64,000 nt of DNA from Melitaea cinxia. Taxonomy: Eukaryota > Arthropoda > Insecta > Lepidoptera > Nymphalidae. The stretch spans positions 5,045,177-5,109,176 of the forward strand of contig NC_059398.1 in NCBI RefSeq assembly GCF_905220565.1, read 5' to 3'. Position 1 is the first letter of the stretch. Every line of letters begins with the position of its first letter. The position numbers and the translations under genes were made by a program. A model generated the notes under the pieces. It saw nothing but the letters and a program-made list of their open reading frames with translations, had not been told where the DNA came from and ran no database searches. This document shows positions 12,245 to 23,188 of this stretch, piece after piece.

Positions 12245-12527
12245 AAGTACGCGCTTATCTGAGGAACTGAGATAAGGTAGATCAGGAATTATTCTACTCA
12301 AAATCTGGAGCCCGACTGAGGAAATGCCTTGACCTTACAGGAGATCGGTGTTAAATAATATTGTTTTCAAGCAGTATTCTATTCCTGTGTAAGGGGCCAG
12401 AGCTCCTGGGGGAGATTAAAGGTGGGGTTGGCAACGCGGTTGCGATGCTTCTGGTTTTGCAGGCGACCATAATCTACGATAATCTCATACCATAAGGTGA
12501 GCCGTACTTTTGCCGACCCGAAAAAAA
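12245..12527 (+). mobile_element. A-tailed short retroelement (AGAGCTCCTGGGGG family)
   Basis: Same sequence order as the minus-strand copy at 39.27-39.56 kb: CTGAG..GATAAGGTAG, CTCAAAATCTGGAGC, GACCTTACAG, TTTTCAAGCAGTATT, CCAGAGCTCCTGGGGG, GGCAACGCG-TTGCGATG, CATAAGGTGAGCCGTAC, then an A run at 12521-12527. The A tail suggests a SINE or LINE 3' portion. No tRNA-like promoter was seen. Confidence 0.7.
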
Positions 12528-13299
12528 CCTTAAACTTAGTTTAAATTGATTTCTTTTTTGATAGTTCATTTACCGAGGAACGCTTATTCATAAGTTATAT
12601 AATATTTGACTACATATTGTCCTGAAATTAACGCCGGTGAAAATGACTAGTCTACAGAGACTTATCATTGTGTAAAAGTTTAATTTTTAATATTACTTAT
12701 ATAAAATCATTTTGTTGCGTTTACGTTGTAAAATATATTTTCATGTTCTTATTGTAAAATATATTTTCAAGTTTTTTATGTTTTTATTGTAGTCGAAAAA
12801 ATATTATATGAACGTTTTTTACCCCCTTAAAAATGCCTGAATGGCCATTTATTTTTTAACACAGTTTTTAAAAACGATTAAGTGTTTGTCAAAGATATGT
12901 TGACTGTTTTCATAGTAAGTTTTTTGAAAATATATTCATAAAAAAGGCCTTCTAATATTTTTCAGATTAATTAAATATGATAATGAAATTAAAGTGCGAT
13001 AGTTAACCGCATACGAATACTTTGTCTTTATAAACGAACAGCTTCTGTTTAAACTACTTTAGAAAATGAATATTCTCATAAAGTACAAACATTAAAGTAC
13101 ACAATAGAAGCTTGTGTATAAACTAACTTTGTCGTACGGTTTCAAAAGTAAAAAACACTCTTACATCCTTACAAATATTTGTAATATATATCCATATTTA
13201 TAACTCTAAAAACATAAAATACTACAGTAGCAAGATACGTATAAGGAAGACCGAAGAGAGTTAAAACAGTTTTTATATTATATTATGACCCATATCTTC
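12528..13299. other. AT-rich DNA, no gene seen
   Basis: Nothing recognised. Confidence 0.4.
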
Positions 13300-13525
13300 A
13301 CTACAATAGTATAAAACAGTAGTCGCTTTCTCTGTCCCTATATCCCTATGTCCCTATGTATGCTTAAATCTTTAAAACTACTTTTTAATAGATAGAGTAA
13401 TTAAAGAGGAAGGTTTATATGTATAATAATATCCATTAAATACTGGAGAAATACTGTTGTTTTTGAGGTTTCTAATGTGATGTCGTAAATAATTAAATTT
13501 TTTCCGCTTACATTTCAAACGCAGG
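13300..13525 (+). mobile_element. Helitron family D, 3'-truncated diverged copy
   Basis: Shares with 58.83 and 63.02 kb the ordered blocks GTCGCTTTC..CTGTC, ATGCTTAAATCTTTAAAACTA, ATAGAGT, GAGGAAGGTTTATATG, and TTTTGAGGTTTCTAATGTGATGTCG. The CTAG end of the 59.1-kb copy is absent. A small (TCCCTAT)n expansion is present at 13337-13358. Confidence 0.65.
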
Positions 13526-14763
13526 CTGAACCCTACGAGATTTATCAAAATAATGTACTAAGTATTGTACGCATTGAAAAGGTCTACAGAAAACTCCGCT
13601 ATGGTATATGTCTATCCCTTATGGATATCCCACAATAACATTTTTTGTCATTTACTTTTTACGACAAATAATGGCTAATTTTCGAAGCGATTTTTACAAT
13701 ACAGCATAAATCCTTATCTAATTAAATACCTTAAATACATACTTACCTTTACAGCATATGATTTAAATGAATATTTTCGAAGATATTAAATTTTCAGACA
13801 TTTTATAACGGTGAATATATAAATTTTGGCATAACCGCCAACAAGCTAACGTTTTTAGATTCCTGGAAATTAGCACTATTTTAACTTACCTCCGTTTTAC
13901 CTCTCCTCGCTCTCCTCTACGTATATATACATTTTATACAATGTTTTGTTGTAATTGGTTTCAACGTTGTTCGGCTCAAGAAAATCAGCAATTATACAAA
14001 GTAAAGTAATAGCATAAAATTAAAATTTCCTTTTTATTGACAAGCACCTTTTGAGGTATCATTTACTAATGTATAAGTTTCATGGTCACTTTTATGGGAC
14101 GTTCGTCGGTCCCACAGAAGTGACATAACATTACGTATACATGAAAAAATAATAGCTCTAAGCATTGAAATTCCATTATGACATCTTAATTATTTATATA
14201 CACGAACCTAGGACCGCCTCTGTTTTAAAGCCATTTGTTTGAGAAACCAAATTTAATATTATCAAAATCTATGCTCCACGCTAGAATTTATTTTACGAAT
14301 GAAATGAAAATATCTTTTTAAATCAAAATTCTTACAAAGATTTTCTGACGTATGAAGAATGAAGATATGAAATGCTATTTCAACGTAATTAGATAGAGAA
14401 AAGCACGTAAAGTGTACAACTTTTGTAATATTTTACAGAATATTTCATTAAAAACATATGTACCTCTTATACTGTATATATATTGACTATTTCAATATTT
14501 TCACAATAAGCTTTGAAAAAAAAAACCGTCTTTTTATTTTAAATGAATTGAAGTAATATCGTAAAATAAAATAAAATTAAAGTTGTAGTATTTCAGTTAT
14601 ATGTGTCGTAGCGTTATGTTACACAGCTTAAATTTCTGAATAAACGAGTAAAACTCGAGTCACCAACTTGGATTTCGTTGGCGCGCTTGAAAAAGGAATT
14701 TCTGACAAACAAAGAAAATCTTGCAAAGCAATTGTCATTCAAATGTTTAAGTATTCATTTTTT
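13526..14763. other. No gene seen; one strong hairpin at 14086-14123
   Basis: Apart from the hairpin listed separately, this is AT-rich DNA without recognisable features. Confidence 0.4.
14086..14123. other. 15-bp stem hairpin
   Basis: TCACTTTTATGGGAC and GTCCCACAGAAGTGA pair at 13 of 15 positions around an 8-base loop. Could be a relic of a small transposon or an RNA hairpin; nothing decides between them. Confidence 0.4.
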
Positions 14764-15101
14764 AACCGACTTCCAAAAAGGAGGAGATTACTTAATTCGG
14801 CTGTATATATATATATATACGTATAGGTACCTATATATATTTTATGTATGTTCGAGGATAGCTTCGTCGTTTATGAATCGATTTTTATAATTCTTTTCTT
14901 GTTGGAAAGGAGTTTTCCCAAGTGTGGTACCATGATAAGGAAACCAGGATCTGATGATAGAATCCCAGAGAAATCGAGGGAACCCTCGAAAATCGTAGTG
15001 ACGACTAGTGCGTTTGTTAATTTTTTTCGTCTGCTTACGTTGTAATACTTGTCGATGTAATTGAAGTCGGTTTTTTTCGTTTGCGAGCAAACATAATTAT
15101 T
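14764..15101 (+). mobile_element. Helentron-like element, copy 3
   Basis: Starts AACCGACTTCCAAAAAGGAG and has a (TA)n/(TACG) run at about 14803-14840. It carries the conserved GTTCGAGGATAGCTTCGTCG and GATCTGATGATAGAATCC segments and ends with TTGAAGTCGGTT, the hairpin GTTTGC-GA-GCAAAC and ATAATTATT. The two small overlapping frames inside it (14848-15045 plus, 14842-15090 minus) are repeat-derived. Confidence 0.9.
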
Positions 15102-15584
15102 CTAAGCCTTGTCATTTAAGCAATTTTTATACAAAAATTAAAATAGTAGTTTTTTTGTTAAATCCGACAAAACACATCGACAGGACTGAGCTGGATACTG
15201 CAGATAACATTTTTACAACTAAAATTCGTGCAGATATTTTGTCATCCAACAGATTTTGCCTCCAAGCAGTGTATTCACATGTCTCGAGAGAGCTATGTAG
15301 TCGCTCAGAAGTGACAATAACAGGTCCCTATCTAAAGATAATTCAGAATTCATTCTGTTTGTTTATCTTACTTCAAGTACATAGAATGACATAAAAGATG
15401 TTTCTTTTGATTGAGCTTCCATGTGTTTTTTTTTTGTTTAGGAAACATATTAATCATTTTGTAGTATTTTGGCTTTTTTTTTATTTTTTCTTGATGTATC
15501 ATACCTACTATCCTTTTTTAGGTAGCAAATGTACATCTATTTTTTTGTAACTTTTGAAGTAAAGGTTCATTCATTTTTCATTCA
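15102..15584. other. No gene seen
   Basis: A 79-codon frame at 15155-15394 has no recognisable motif. Confidence 0.35.
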
Positions 15585-15645
15585 TATCATCCCACTGCTG
15601 GGCATAGGCCTTTTTCTCTACATAGGAGAAAGTAAGGATTAAGAT
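15585..15645 (-). mobile_element. SINE 3'-body fragment
   Basis: Contains CCCACTGCTGGGCATAGGCC followed by TTTCTCTACATAGGAGAAAG, the 3' body of the SINE at 4.93 and 25.07 kb, in minus orientation. About 60 bp survives. Confidence 0.75.
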
Positions 15646-16191
15646 ATATTATTTGTATTTAAGGTAGATATTTTGATAGCGCTCTTTAAAAATAAAGTTG
15701 TTTAGTGAAGAATAATTTTCAATACCATGTTCATTGAATTAGAAGGTTGATTTGTTTAAATAAAATAAAGCAATTAAGGTGTAGGATTGAAATAAGATAT
15801 ATAATTAATTTTAAACGTACAAAAATGACTGAAAACAAATAAAAAGTTTTGTACAGTGAGTCAAAAGTCTATTTCAAGGATTATTTCGTTTCATAAAATT
15901 CCAATAAAGAAGTTGGTGTGTGTTTAAAGTTCGACTAGTTTCTAGAAAGTTTTCTTTTTCTGAGCAGTCAACGGGTAAATAATGTTTTACCGCTAGAACA
16001 ACTATTGCAACTTCGTACAAATTGCGAATTTCACACAAGTGCGGAAACGTCAGTGAAAACTACTACCTAGCTAAATTATACACTTTAAAAATTACTTTTT
16101 CTTTAAAAATATATCTTCTGTAAATTATAAATAACGTTAATATTGTAATCAGTAAACAAACCAACGCTTTACACTCTACGGCTCATCACTT
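15646..16191. other. AT-rich DNA, no gene seen
   Basis: Nothing recognised. Confidence 0.4.
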
Positions 16192-16860
16192 ATCATCATC
16201 ATCATCACTTCAGCCTATGGTAGTCCACTGCTGGACAGAGGCCTCCCCAAGTTCACGCCAGACATCGCGGTTTTCCGCAATCCTCATCCAGCCTACACCG
16301 GCAATCTTACGTAGATCGTCGGCCCAACGGGCCGGAGGACGTCCCACCCTCCGTTTGCCAAGACGCGGTCTCCACTCCAGGACCCGTCTACTCCAACGGC
16401 CATCGATCCTGCGATACAGATGACCAGCCCACTGCCACTTCAACTTGCTAATTCTGTGGGCTATGTCGGTTACTTTCGTTCTCTCGCGGATAGTAGTATT
16501 TCTAATCCTATCTTTGAGAGCATAGCCCGTTCCATTGCACGTTGAGCGACTTTAAATTTGTGGACCAGTCCCTTCATCAGTGTCCACGTCAGGGCTCCGT
16601 ACGTTAACACAGGCAGGACGCATTGCTCGTAGAATTTTGTCTTCAAGCATTGCGGAATCTTAGAAGTGAAGACTCGACGAAGCCTGCCAAACGCCGTCCA
16701 GGCCAACCGAATCCTCCTTTCGGCCTCCTTCTCGAAGTTGTTGCGGCCTAGTTGGATAGTATGGCTATACTCTACGACCCCCGGTACGATCATTTCCTGT
16801 GGACGGTAGGGTAGGATTATCTCCTGTGCCAGGGATCAGCTTTTAAAATCACACAAAACC
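16192..16860 (-). pseudogene. 5'-truncated RTE-clade LINE, C-terminal reverse-transcriptase tail
   Basis: Encodes the last ~190 codons of an RTE-type endonuclease/reverse transcriptase ORF. The upstream part (16470-16793) reads HTIQLGRNNFEKEAERRIRL, then WTAFGRLR, TSKIPQCLKTK, EQCVLPVLTYG, TWTL and RAMERAML. The downstream part (16210-16443) reads LKWQWAGHLYRRIDGRW, VLEWRPRLGKRRVGRPPARW and VQQWTTIG, then stop at 16210-16212. One frameshift near 16480-16500 separates the two parts (between RAMERAML and VTDIAHRISKLKWQW). The stop is followed by a (TGA)n tail (16192-16209), as usual for RTE. The catalytic RT core and endonuclease are absent: a dead, 5'-truncated copy. Its 3' end is the same as the tail of the short elements at 22.85, 35.5 and 57.9 kb. 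Confidence 0.9.
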
Positions 16861-17775
16861 TAGGAAAATTTTACAAAATTACTTTACATATCTCAATAGT
16901 AATATAGTTAAGCTAAGGAGTTAAATTACTACGCAATGATCTTTTTACATGTATAAATACTTGATATATTAGTAAACCTTTTTATTGAAAAATAATTAAA
17001 GCTATATAAATCATCGTACAATTCATATAATCAGAGCAGTACAGTAGTCTTAAATATAAATTAAGTATCTAAACTTAAAGTGATGAAAATGTGAGGAATA
17101 TCTCCTCGATGATTTATAAAAGATAATTAAAGCAGGCCTAACTTTTTATGAATCAATTAATAGCACGTGCATCAATTCGCAATCAGTTCAACTCTTAATC
17201 ATGATTACCATACAAATGGAAACTCTGACCGCTGTACTATTCGGTCGTAATAAAGTAGTTTATCGCCAACCAGGCTTGGATAACGACATAATGACACTAG
17301 CGCCGACGACAAGATTACAAATATAGAGAGTAAGGATATTATTTTTACGACGTTTCTAAGATATTGTGTTGTGGTTAGTAAATGAATTATTGGCAAAAAT
17401 GTCAAAAATTTTATAATTTATATTCGTATATAATTTGTATTTATATAGGAATAGGCAAATCATAAAGTATATGAGAGGAAGGGTATAAAATAGAGATGTG
17501 TTCGTTAAAAATCAGTCTATATTTTAAAATAAAGTAATATAAAATAAAAATATCCAGAGACATATTGTAAAAAGTAGTTCAGGCAAATATAAGTATCGGA
17601 AAATAATGAAGACGTTTTGTCAAAGGGAAAATGAGGCAGACAATGTTTGCCGTATTAGTTGTATGTGTAATAAAATTCTCAACTCTATATTGTAGTATTA
17701 TGTTTTCTTGGAAGATTTTTTTAAATGGTTACCTCTACGAAGATTTATAATAGTAGAATTTGTATGATTTTATTT
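16861..17775. other. AT-rich DNA, no gene seen
   Basis: Nothing recognised. Confidence 0.4.
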
Positions 17776-17905
17776 TTGTGTTACCCTTGTTGACCCTGTC
17801 GGTGCTCTAGCCAATTAAGTCAGTCGGAAATGCAGGTTCGATCCCCGCTGGATTTTATTCGGTCGGATTGGACGGTCGATTTTTGATATGATATTTAAAA
17901 AAATG
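17773..17905. mobile_element. Head-to-head tRNA-like SINE composite, copy 1
   Basis: The left part, read on the minus strand, is a tRNA-like A-box segment (CTTAATTGGCTAGAGCACCGACA) with the end of a tail (GGGTAACACAAAAATAAAATC). The right part, on the plus strand, is the anticodon-stem-to-T-arm half of the same SINE (CAGTCGGAAATGCAGG, GGTTCGATCCCCGC) followed by its tail (TCGATTTTTGATATGATATT). The same junction occurs at 22.7 kb. Confidence 0.65.
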
Positions 17906-17959
17906 TATATAGTAGAAATTTCCAACGATCGTACTGTAATTCATTGCAATTCACTAATA

Positions 17960-18022
17960 TCTATTTCATATCACTCACTTTAGCCTATCGCAGTCCACGC
18001 CTACGCCGGGCAGGCGGGTTGG
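17960..18022 (-). mobile_element. RTE-tailed short element, internally deleted fragment
   Basis: Has TTTAGCCTATCGCAGTCCAC joined directly to GCCGGGCAGGCGGGTTGGTG. Compared with the 22.85-kb copy, about 90 bp between these blocks is missing. Confidence 0.65.
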
Positions 18023-19303
18023 TGGTTGGTTCATATAGATTTGAATAATGAGAAATAATGTGTACTAAACATGATGTTATCAATAAAGTAGTGAAGGTTA
18101 AAACATTAATAAAATATATAAGTAATTATATACAAATATCATTATTAAAGTATGCACTTTTTAACTATTGTGTACTTCAGAAATTTTCATTATACTTATA
18201 AAAATAGGTCAAGCACTTTTCAAGGAACGTGAAAAGCAATCGGGTATTTTATTTAAATTGAAGACGGATAAGCAGCTAATAAAATTGTGTCGTAATTCAT
18301 TGAATAGACCGCGTTACTGCATGAAGGGTGGGATTCGTGTCTCTATTCATGAAAAATACTGCTTTGATGCTCGTAGGGTAGATCGAAATTCTTCGACAAA
18401 GGCACTTGTCAGTTGAGCTTCAGCTTCCGTACAGAGCGGCTGTGTTAAAGCTTAGTGCGAACTGACATTACGTGAGTTTATGGTATAATTTATTATTAAA
18501 AAAAACATTCGCAAATTACTAATTCTACTAAAAACTTTTAGTGCTATTTTTATTACGTTTATTTTACTTTCTTTTAGTTAAAAAGCATCTTAATTTAATT
18601 TTGTTTACTTTATGGTCTATAAAAAAGTTGAAATATCAAAGGCTTAAGTTTAAGTAAGAAGCCTAATCGTTTTCAAGATAAGCTTAGCTGGCTAATCTGG
18701 TTAATGTTCGTTCTAATAAAAAAAAAGTAAAATATATTATTTAATTTTTTTTATAAGCAGGATTGACCAGTTTGATTAGATAAGAAAATTTACTTAACAT
18801 ACTTGCGTGACATTTAATCATAAAAACCAAAATTTTAGTTTCCATTTGATAAAGTAAAAAATAGTTGAAATTAAACTCTGCGGTATGCATTGAATATTCA
18901 TCGAAATCGAAGTAACTCCTATAAACTTATGTAGTTGAATAGGATACGTCGGGGCTGAGTTTTAAGGCCTTGTTTAAATGGCGCATCAAAATCTATTAAA
19001 TCCGCATGGTGGTCGAGTGGAACAAAAGAAAGATAAACAAGTTTGTTTGATAACTTTATGCGCAGAGCGAGGTTCGCTCAGCTCGTGCTGTACGAGTGAG
19101 AGATTTACAAACACGATTGCGAAAGTTTCTTAGATTGCTTGTAGTTTTTGTTACAAAAGACAGGATGAGTAGGAGTTCAAGTTTCAAATTTATTATTTAT
19201 CTTTACTTTGTATTTTAGTTTCTGACAAAGCATTAAAGCTTTTTACTAATAATTAATGTATGAATAGAATAATTAATTGCTTTGGTCATGTCGAATTACG
19301 TAT
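18023..19303. other. No gene seen
   Basis: An 82-codon frame at 18168-18416 (starting TTG) has no recognisable motif. The segment 18950-19110 is somewhat GC-richer and not recognisably repetitive. Confidence 0.3.
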
Positions 19304-19702
19304 AATAATTGTGTTTGCTGGAAAACGGAAAGAAATTGACTTCAGTTACATCGAGTAAAACAACGGTAGATGAAAAAATAGTCAAATAAATACGTATTAT
19401 CAAAGATTACTCAAAAAGTTGTAATCAGATTTGATGATAAACATCGGCATTCGATTAAATTAAAAATCATCAAAATCGGTACACCCAGCAAAAAAGTTAT
19501 GTGGATTTTAGAGCGTTTGCCTTGATTTCTCTGAGATCCCATTATCAGAGCCTGGTTTTCTTATCTATTTTCCAACAAAAACAGAATTATCAAAATCGCT
19601 TCATAAACGACGAAGTTATCCCCGAACATACACAAATACATACATAGATATATATATATATACGGTCGAATTGAGTAACTTCCTCCTTTTTTGAAGTCGG
19701 TT
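19304..19702 (-). mobile_element. Helentron-like element, copy 4
   Basis: Complete minus-strand copy. The 5' AACCGACTTC is at the right end, a (TA)n run lies near 19650-19665, and the 3' end with a weakened hairpin (TTTGC-TGG) is at 19304-19325. It contains the longer internal module (ACCGATTTTGATGATTTTTA, TGATAATACGTATTTA) also present in the 20.6- and 41.9-kb copies but missing from copies 2 and 3. Confidence 0.85.
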
Positions 19703-20631
19703 AAAAAGATTAATAATAATCAATATCGATAATATGTTCCCTTGTATCAAATATGTTTTGAAGTTAGTTTTTACACGTATCATTAAAGAAAACGAAGTTT
19801 TATACCTTCTGTCCTAAGAGACGTAAAGTAAAATTACAGATAGTAAATAGGGCAAGAATAGTAATTTCTTGTAACCTTAGAACAATCTTTTGCGCAACTA
19901 AAGAGAAAATCTTTCCTTAAGACGTAGCCAAAGTAAAACGAGACCACAGAAAGTATTACGATAACAAGGAGTGAGTGTCATTACGTCGAAGAAGGTAATA
20001 CGCGTATGTAATTGGGTCTTGCAGTTTCTTGTATTTTGTGTCATGAAGCCTTATCTTCAGATTTAATTTCTTTTGATTTTGATACGAAATTTTTTATAAC
20101 AAAGCTTATTTTACTTGGCGCTCATGAAATTCGACTAATTGAAAGTTTTCTTGTGTGCAAAGATGAAAATCTGAATTTCAAATGGGGCTTTGTTTGTAGT
20201 TAAGGACCGTCTGTGGTGTTAAAAGCTTTGTGCTGTCGCTATATCTAATCTTGTGGGTTGTTTATCGTGACGTCGGCTGTAGTGAATAACGTTACTGTGC
20301 TCGGCTTTGCTAGGTATATTATTGTTATCAGATGGCAATCGCTAAAGCAAATATTATTCAAACGGTCCAGAGACCACCAGATGCTATCTGTATCGCTTCA
20401 CGCTATAACCGAATAATCGATTGGTATATTTTAGCTTTGAACAGCTGGTGAGAATTGAAACTCTATTCACACAAGCGTATGACGAATAATGTGCGATTTT
20501 TTTTGTTCTAGTAGCAAGAAGTACAGTTTTCAATTAAAATTTTGTTTAGAATTCTTTTTTGTTTGTAAAAAAAATAATTTACGTGTGAAAAGACTGAAGT
20601 ATAAAAAATCTTGAATAAAATTTATCTTTTT
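19703..20631. other. No gene seen; less AT-rich patch at 20215-20450
   Basis: The 63-codon frame at 20012-20203 has no motif. The 20215-20450 patch is not recognisably repetitive and might be conserved non-coding sequence. Confidence 0.3.
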
Positions 20632-21066
20632 AACCGACTTTAAAAAAGGAGGAGATTACTCAGTTCGACCGTATATATATATTTTAATGTATGTTCGGGG
20701 ATAACATCGTCGTTTATGAACCGATTTTGATAATTCTTTTTTTATTGGAAAAGAGATATTCTAAGTGTGATACCATGATAAGATAACCAGGATATGGTGA
20801 TGGGATCTCAGAGAAATCGACGGAAACCCTCGAAAATCTGGATAACTTTTTACTGAGTTCACTGATTTTGATGATTTTTAATTTAATCGAAAGCCGATGT
20901 TTATCATGTGGTGACATTTAAATTTCATAGAGATCTGATTACAACTTTTGGAGTCATCTTTGATAATGCGTATTTACTTGACTATTTTTTCTTCTACCTA
21001 CATTGTATTACTTGTCGATGTAATTGAAGTCGGGTTTTTTTCGTTTGCCAGCACACACAATTATTT
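20632..21066 (+). mobile_element. Helentron-like element, copy 5
   Basis: Long form of the family (about 435 bp). It starts AACCGACTTTAAAAAAGGAG, has a (TA)n run at 20672-20684 and both internal modules, and ends with TTGAAGTCGGGTT and a hairpin TTTGC-CA-GCACA. The frames at 20714-20917 and 20948-21151 lie in it and are not genes. Confidence 0.88.
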
Positions 21067-22604
21067 ACTTCTTTTGTTCAGATATCTATATCTTATTTTG
21101 TTTGTAGGAAATACACTGGCCTCTATAATTTATTATGTATATCGAATATGAAAACATATATCAGATATAAACTTCTTTGTAACCTTTTCCATGTAAGTAT
21201 AAAAATAGCAGCCTAAATATACACTTAAATATTATATAATAAAAAAAGTTGTTTTAGGAATTTGATCCGGGTGTTTTTCTTGGACTTGCGTTGAAAATAT
21301 GGACACAACAGAAAGCTTTTTAAGCGATATTATATCAGACATGTGGTTTCATACATGAGAGGTACTGAAACTCAATCCATTTGCTTATTTTTTATGTTTA
21401 CGACTTTTTGTGATTGACTTAATATAAATACAATATATGCGTTGTTGTTTATTTAAAGAACATTATATGCTTTCAAAGTTATCTAAAAATATTTCTTCTT
21501 CTATTTATTAGATATATAGTTAGGTTTGTCTATTTAATATTATTTATTAAGTTATTTTCTTATTAAAATTCTTAAAGAACTATATAAAGTAACTTCATAA
21601 GCCAGTTAGTTTTAAATATTAATTTTAAGGCTTAAGTGTTAAGGTATTACTGTATGTAATATTATGTTTAATAAATAATTCGTTTTGTTATTAAGAAAAG
21701 ACTAATAAGTAAAATGTAATTTGGACTTACTTTGATTTATTTCCGAATGAAAAAAAATAGTCTAAGCTAATTTTAAACTATTTTATTTTGAAATGCTTTA
21801 ACCACAAATTATTCACAATTACACAGTTACTTTGGCTGATATAACGTACGGCATTTCTCTACTGCTTGTTTGGGTATTATGATAGGCATTTTATGCGACA
21901 CAATTTATTATTGTCAATTACTAAACTAGAATAGACCTTTGTTTTCTAACTTTGAGATATAATGGATTCGTAACCTATAAAGATATTTTTTAAATAATAA
22001 TTTCAATAATAATTTTTGACTGAAAGCTAAGCCTGATTACTTACGTAGGTATATTTTAAATAACTTGTGACATTTCGTGAGTTAACTTATAATGTGTTTA
22101 TTTAGACTTACAGCTTTAGGAAGGTTAATTTGCTTTAATATTGAATAATACATAATAAGAATTTACGACCTATTTTACATAAAAGGTATTGATTTTTTCG
22201 TTACTTTTAGTTTTTTTCTCTCTCTAATAGTATAAATTTAATATTTCTTTTTTATACGACGTTGATTCTTTTATTGTCTAAAACGGTCTCTCCGTTAGGG
22301 AAGCTAGGGTAAAGTTATGTTAATGCTGGATTATATTTACCGAACTATTGAATAAACTATCTATATTTTGGTGCTAAGTTTCCGAAAATAATATCACAAA
22401 ATATCTTCCAAAATATTATATTTCCCGGTGTTTAGCATTTACGACGTAATAAAGAATGCAATATTTTTTACAGAGCAACACATACAATATTTATCGCCAA
22501 GTAATATTTATTTGTGTGAACAGATTTAAAACTTTTTGTAAACATTTCAATTAAATATCGCTTTTCGATCAATGTTTTTTTAAAGACATCCAATTCTTAC
22601 GATT
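21067..22604. other. AT-rich DNA, no gene seen
   Basis: Nothing recognised on either strand. Confidence 0.4.
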
Positions 22605-22802
22605 TATTTTTGTGTTACCCACACATTAGGAAATTCTAAACAATTTTTAATATCGTATCAAAAATCGATCGTTCCCGAACTTACATCTCCGACTTACCGT
22701 GTCGGTGCTTTAGCCAATTAAGCTATAGAAGTAAGTCGGAGATGCAGGTTCGATCCCCGCTGGAACAATCGATTTTTGATATGATATTAAAAAATTGTTA
22801 AG
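22605..22802. mobile_element. Head-to-head tRNA-like SINE composite, copy 2
   Basis: Left half (minus strand): tRNA-like head AGCTTAATTGGCTAAAGC, the anticodon-stem pair CCGAC/GTCGG, then the tail with GATCGATTTTTGATACGATA and GGGTAACACAAAAATAAAT. Right half (plus strand): only AAGTCGGAGATGCAGGTTCG, ATCCCCGCTGGAAC and the tail ATCGATTTTTGATATGATAT. The outer tails are inverted copies, so the whole could fold back. Compare 17.8 kb (same junction) and 48.7-48.9 kb (direct orientation). Confidence 0.75.
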
Positions 22803-22840
22803 ACATCCAATATTATAAATGTCTACTAATCGAAACTAAA

Positions 22841-22851
22841 TACGTAAGTAT
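22841..22851. repeat. Target-site duplication, left
   Basis: TACGTAAGTAT, repeated exactly at 23178-23188 around the RTE-tailed element. Confidence 0.85.
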
Positions 22852-23177
22852 CATCATTACAGCCTATACAGTCCACTGCTGGACATAGGCCTCCACAAGT
22901 TTACGCCAAAAATAACGTGAACTCATGTGTTTTGCCCATAGTCACTACGCTGGGTAGGCGGGTTGGTGACCGCAGTACTGGCTTTGTTGCACCGAAGACG
23001 CTGCTGCCCGTCTTCGGCCTGTGTATTTCAAAGCCAGTAGTTGGATGGTTATCCTGCCACCGGTCGGCTTTTTAAGTTCCAAGGTGGTAGCGGAACTGTG
23101 TTATCCCTTAGTCGCCTCTTACGACACCCACGGGAAGAGAGGGGGTGGCTATATTCTTTAGGACCGTAGCCACACAG
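22852..23177 (-). mobile_element. RTE-tailed non-autonomous retroelement, full length
   Basis: On the minus strand it begins CTGTGTGGCTACGGTCCTAA and runs through CCACCCCCTCTCTTCCCGTG, GTGTCGTAAGAGGCGAC, AAGCCGACCGGTGGCAGG, CGAAGACGGGCAGCAGCG and ACCAACCCGCCTACCCAGCG. It ends in GGAGGCCTATGTCCAGCAGT and a short (ATGATG) tail. The last ~45 bp equal the 3' end of the RTE ORF (compare 16.2 kb: E-A-x-V-Q-Q-W-T). An exact 11-bp duplication flanks it. Inference: a SINE-like parasite that recruits the RTE reverse transcriptase through the shared 3' end. No ORF and no clear Pol III boxes. Confidence 0.88.
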
Positions 23178-23188
23178 TACGTAAGTAT
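23178..23188. repeat. Target-site duplication, right
   Basis: TACGTAAGTAT; partner of 22841-22851. Confidence 0.85.

Noticed and set aside
18168..18416. An 82-codon frame with a basic, protein-like composition.
   Set aside because: It has no ATG at its start, no recognisable motif and no splice signals that would make an exon convincing.
22605..22802. CRISPR-like or operator-like palindrome.
   Set aside because: The inverted repeats are the two tails of a eukaryotic SINE composite; no repeat-spacer pattern exists anywhere in the window.
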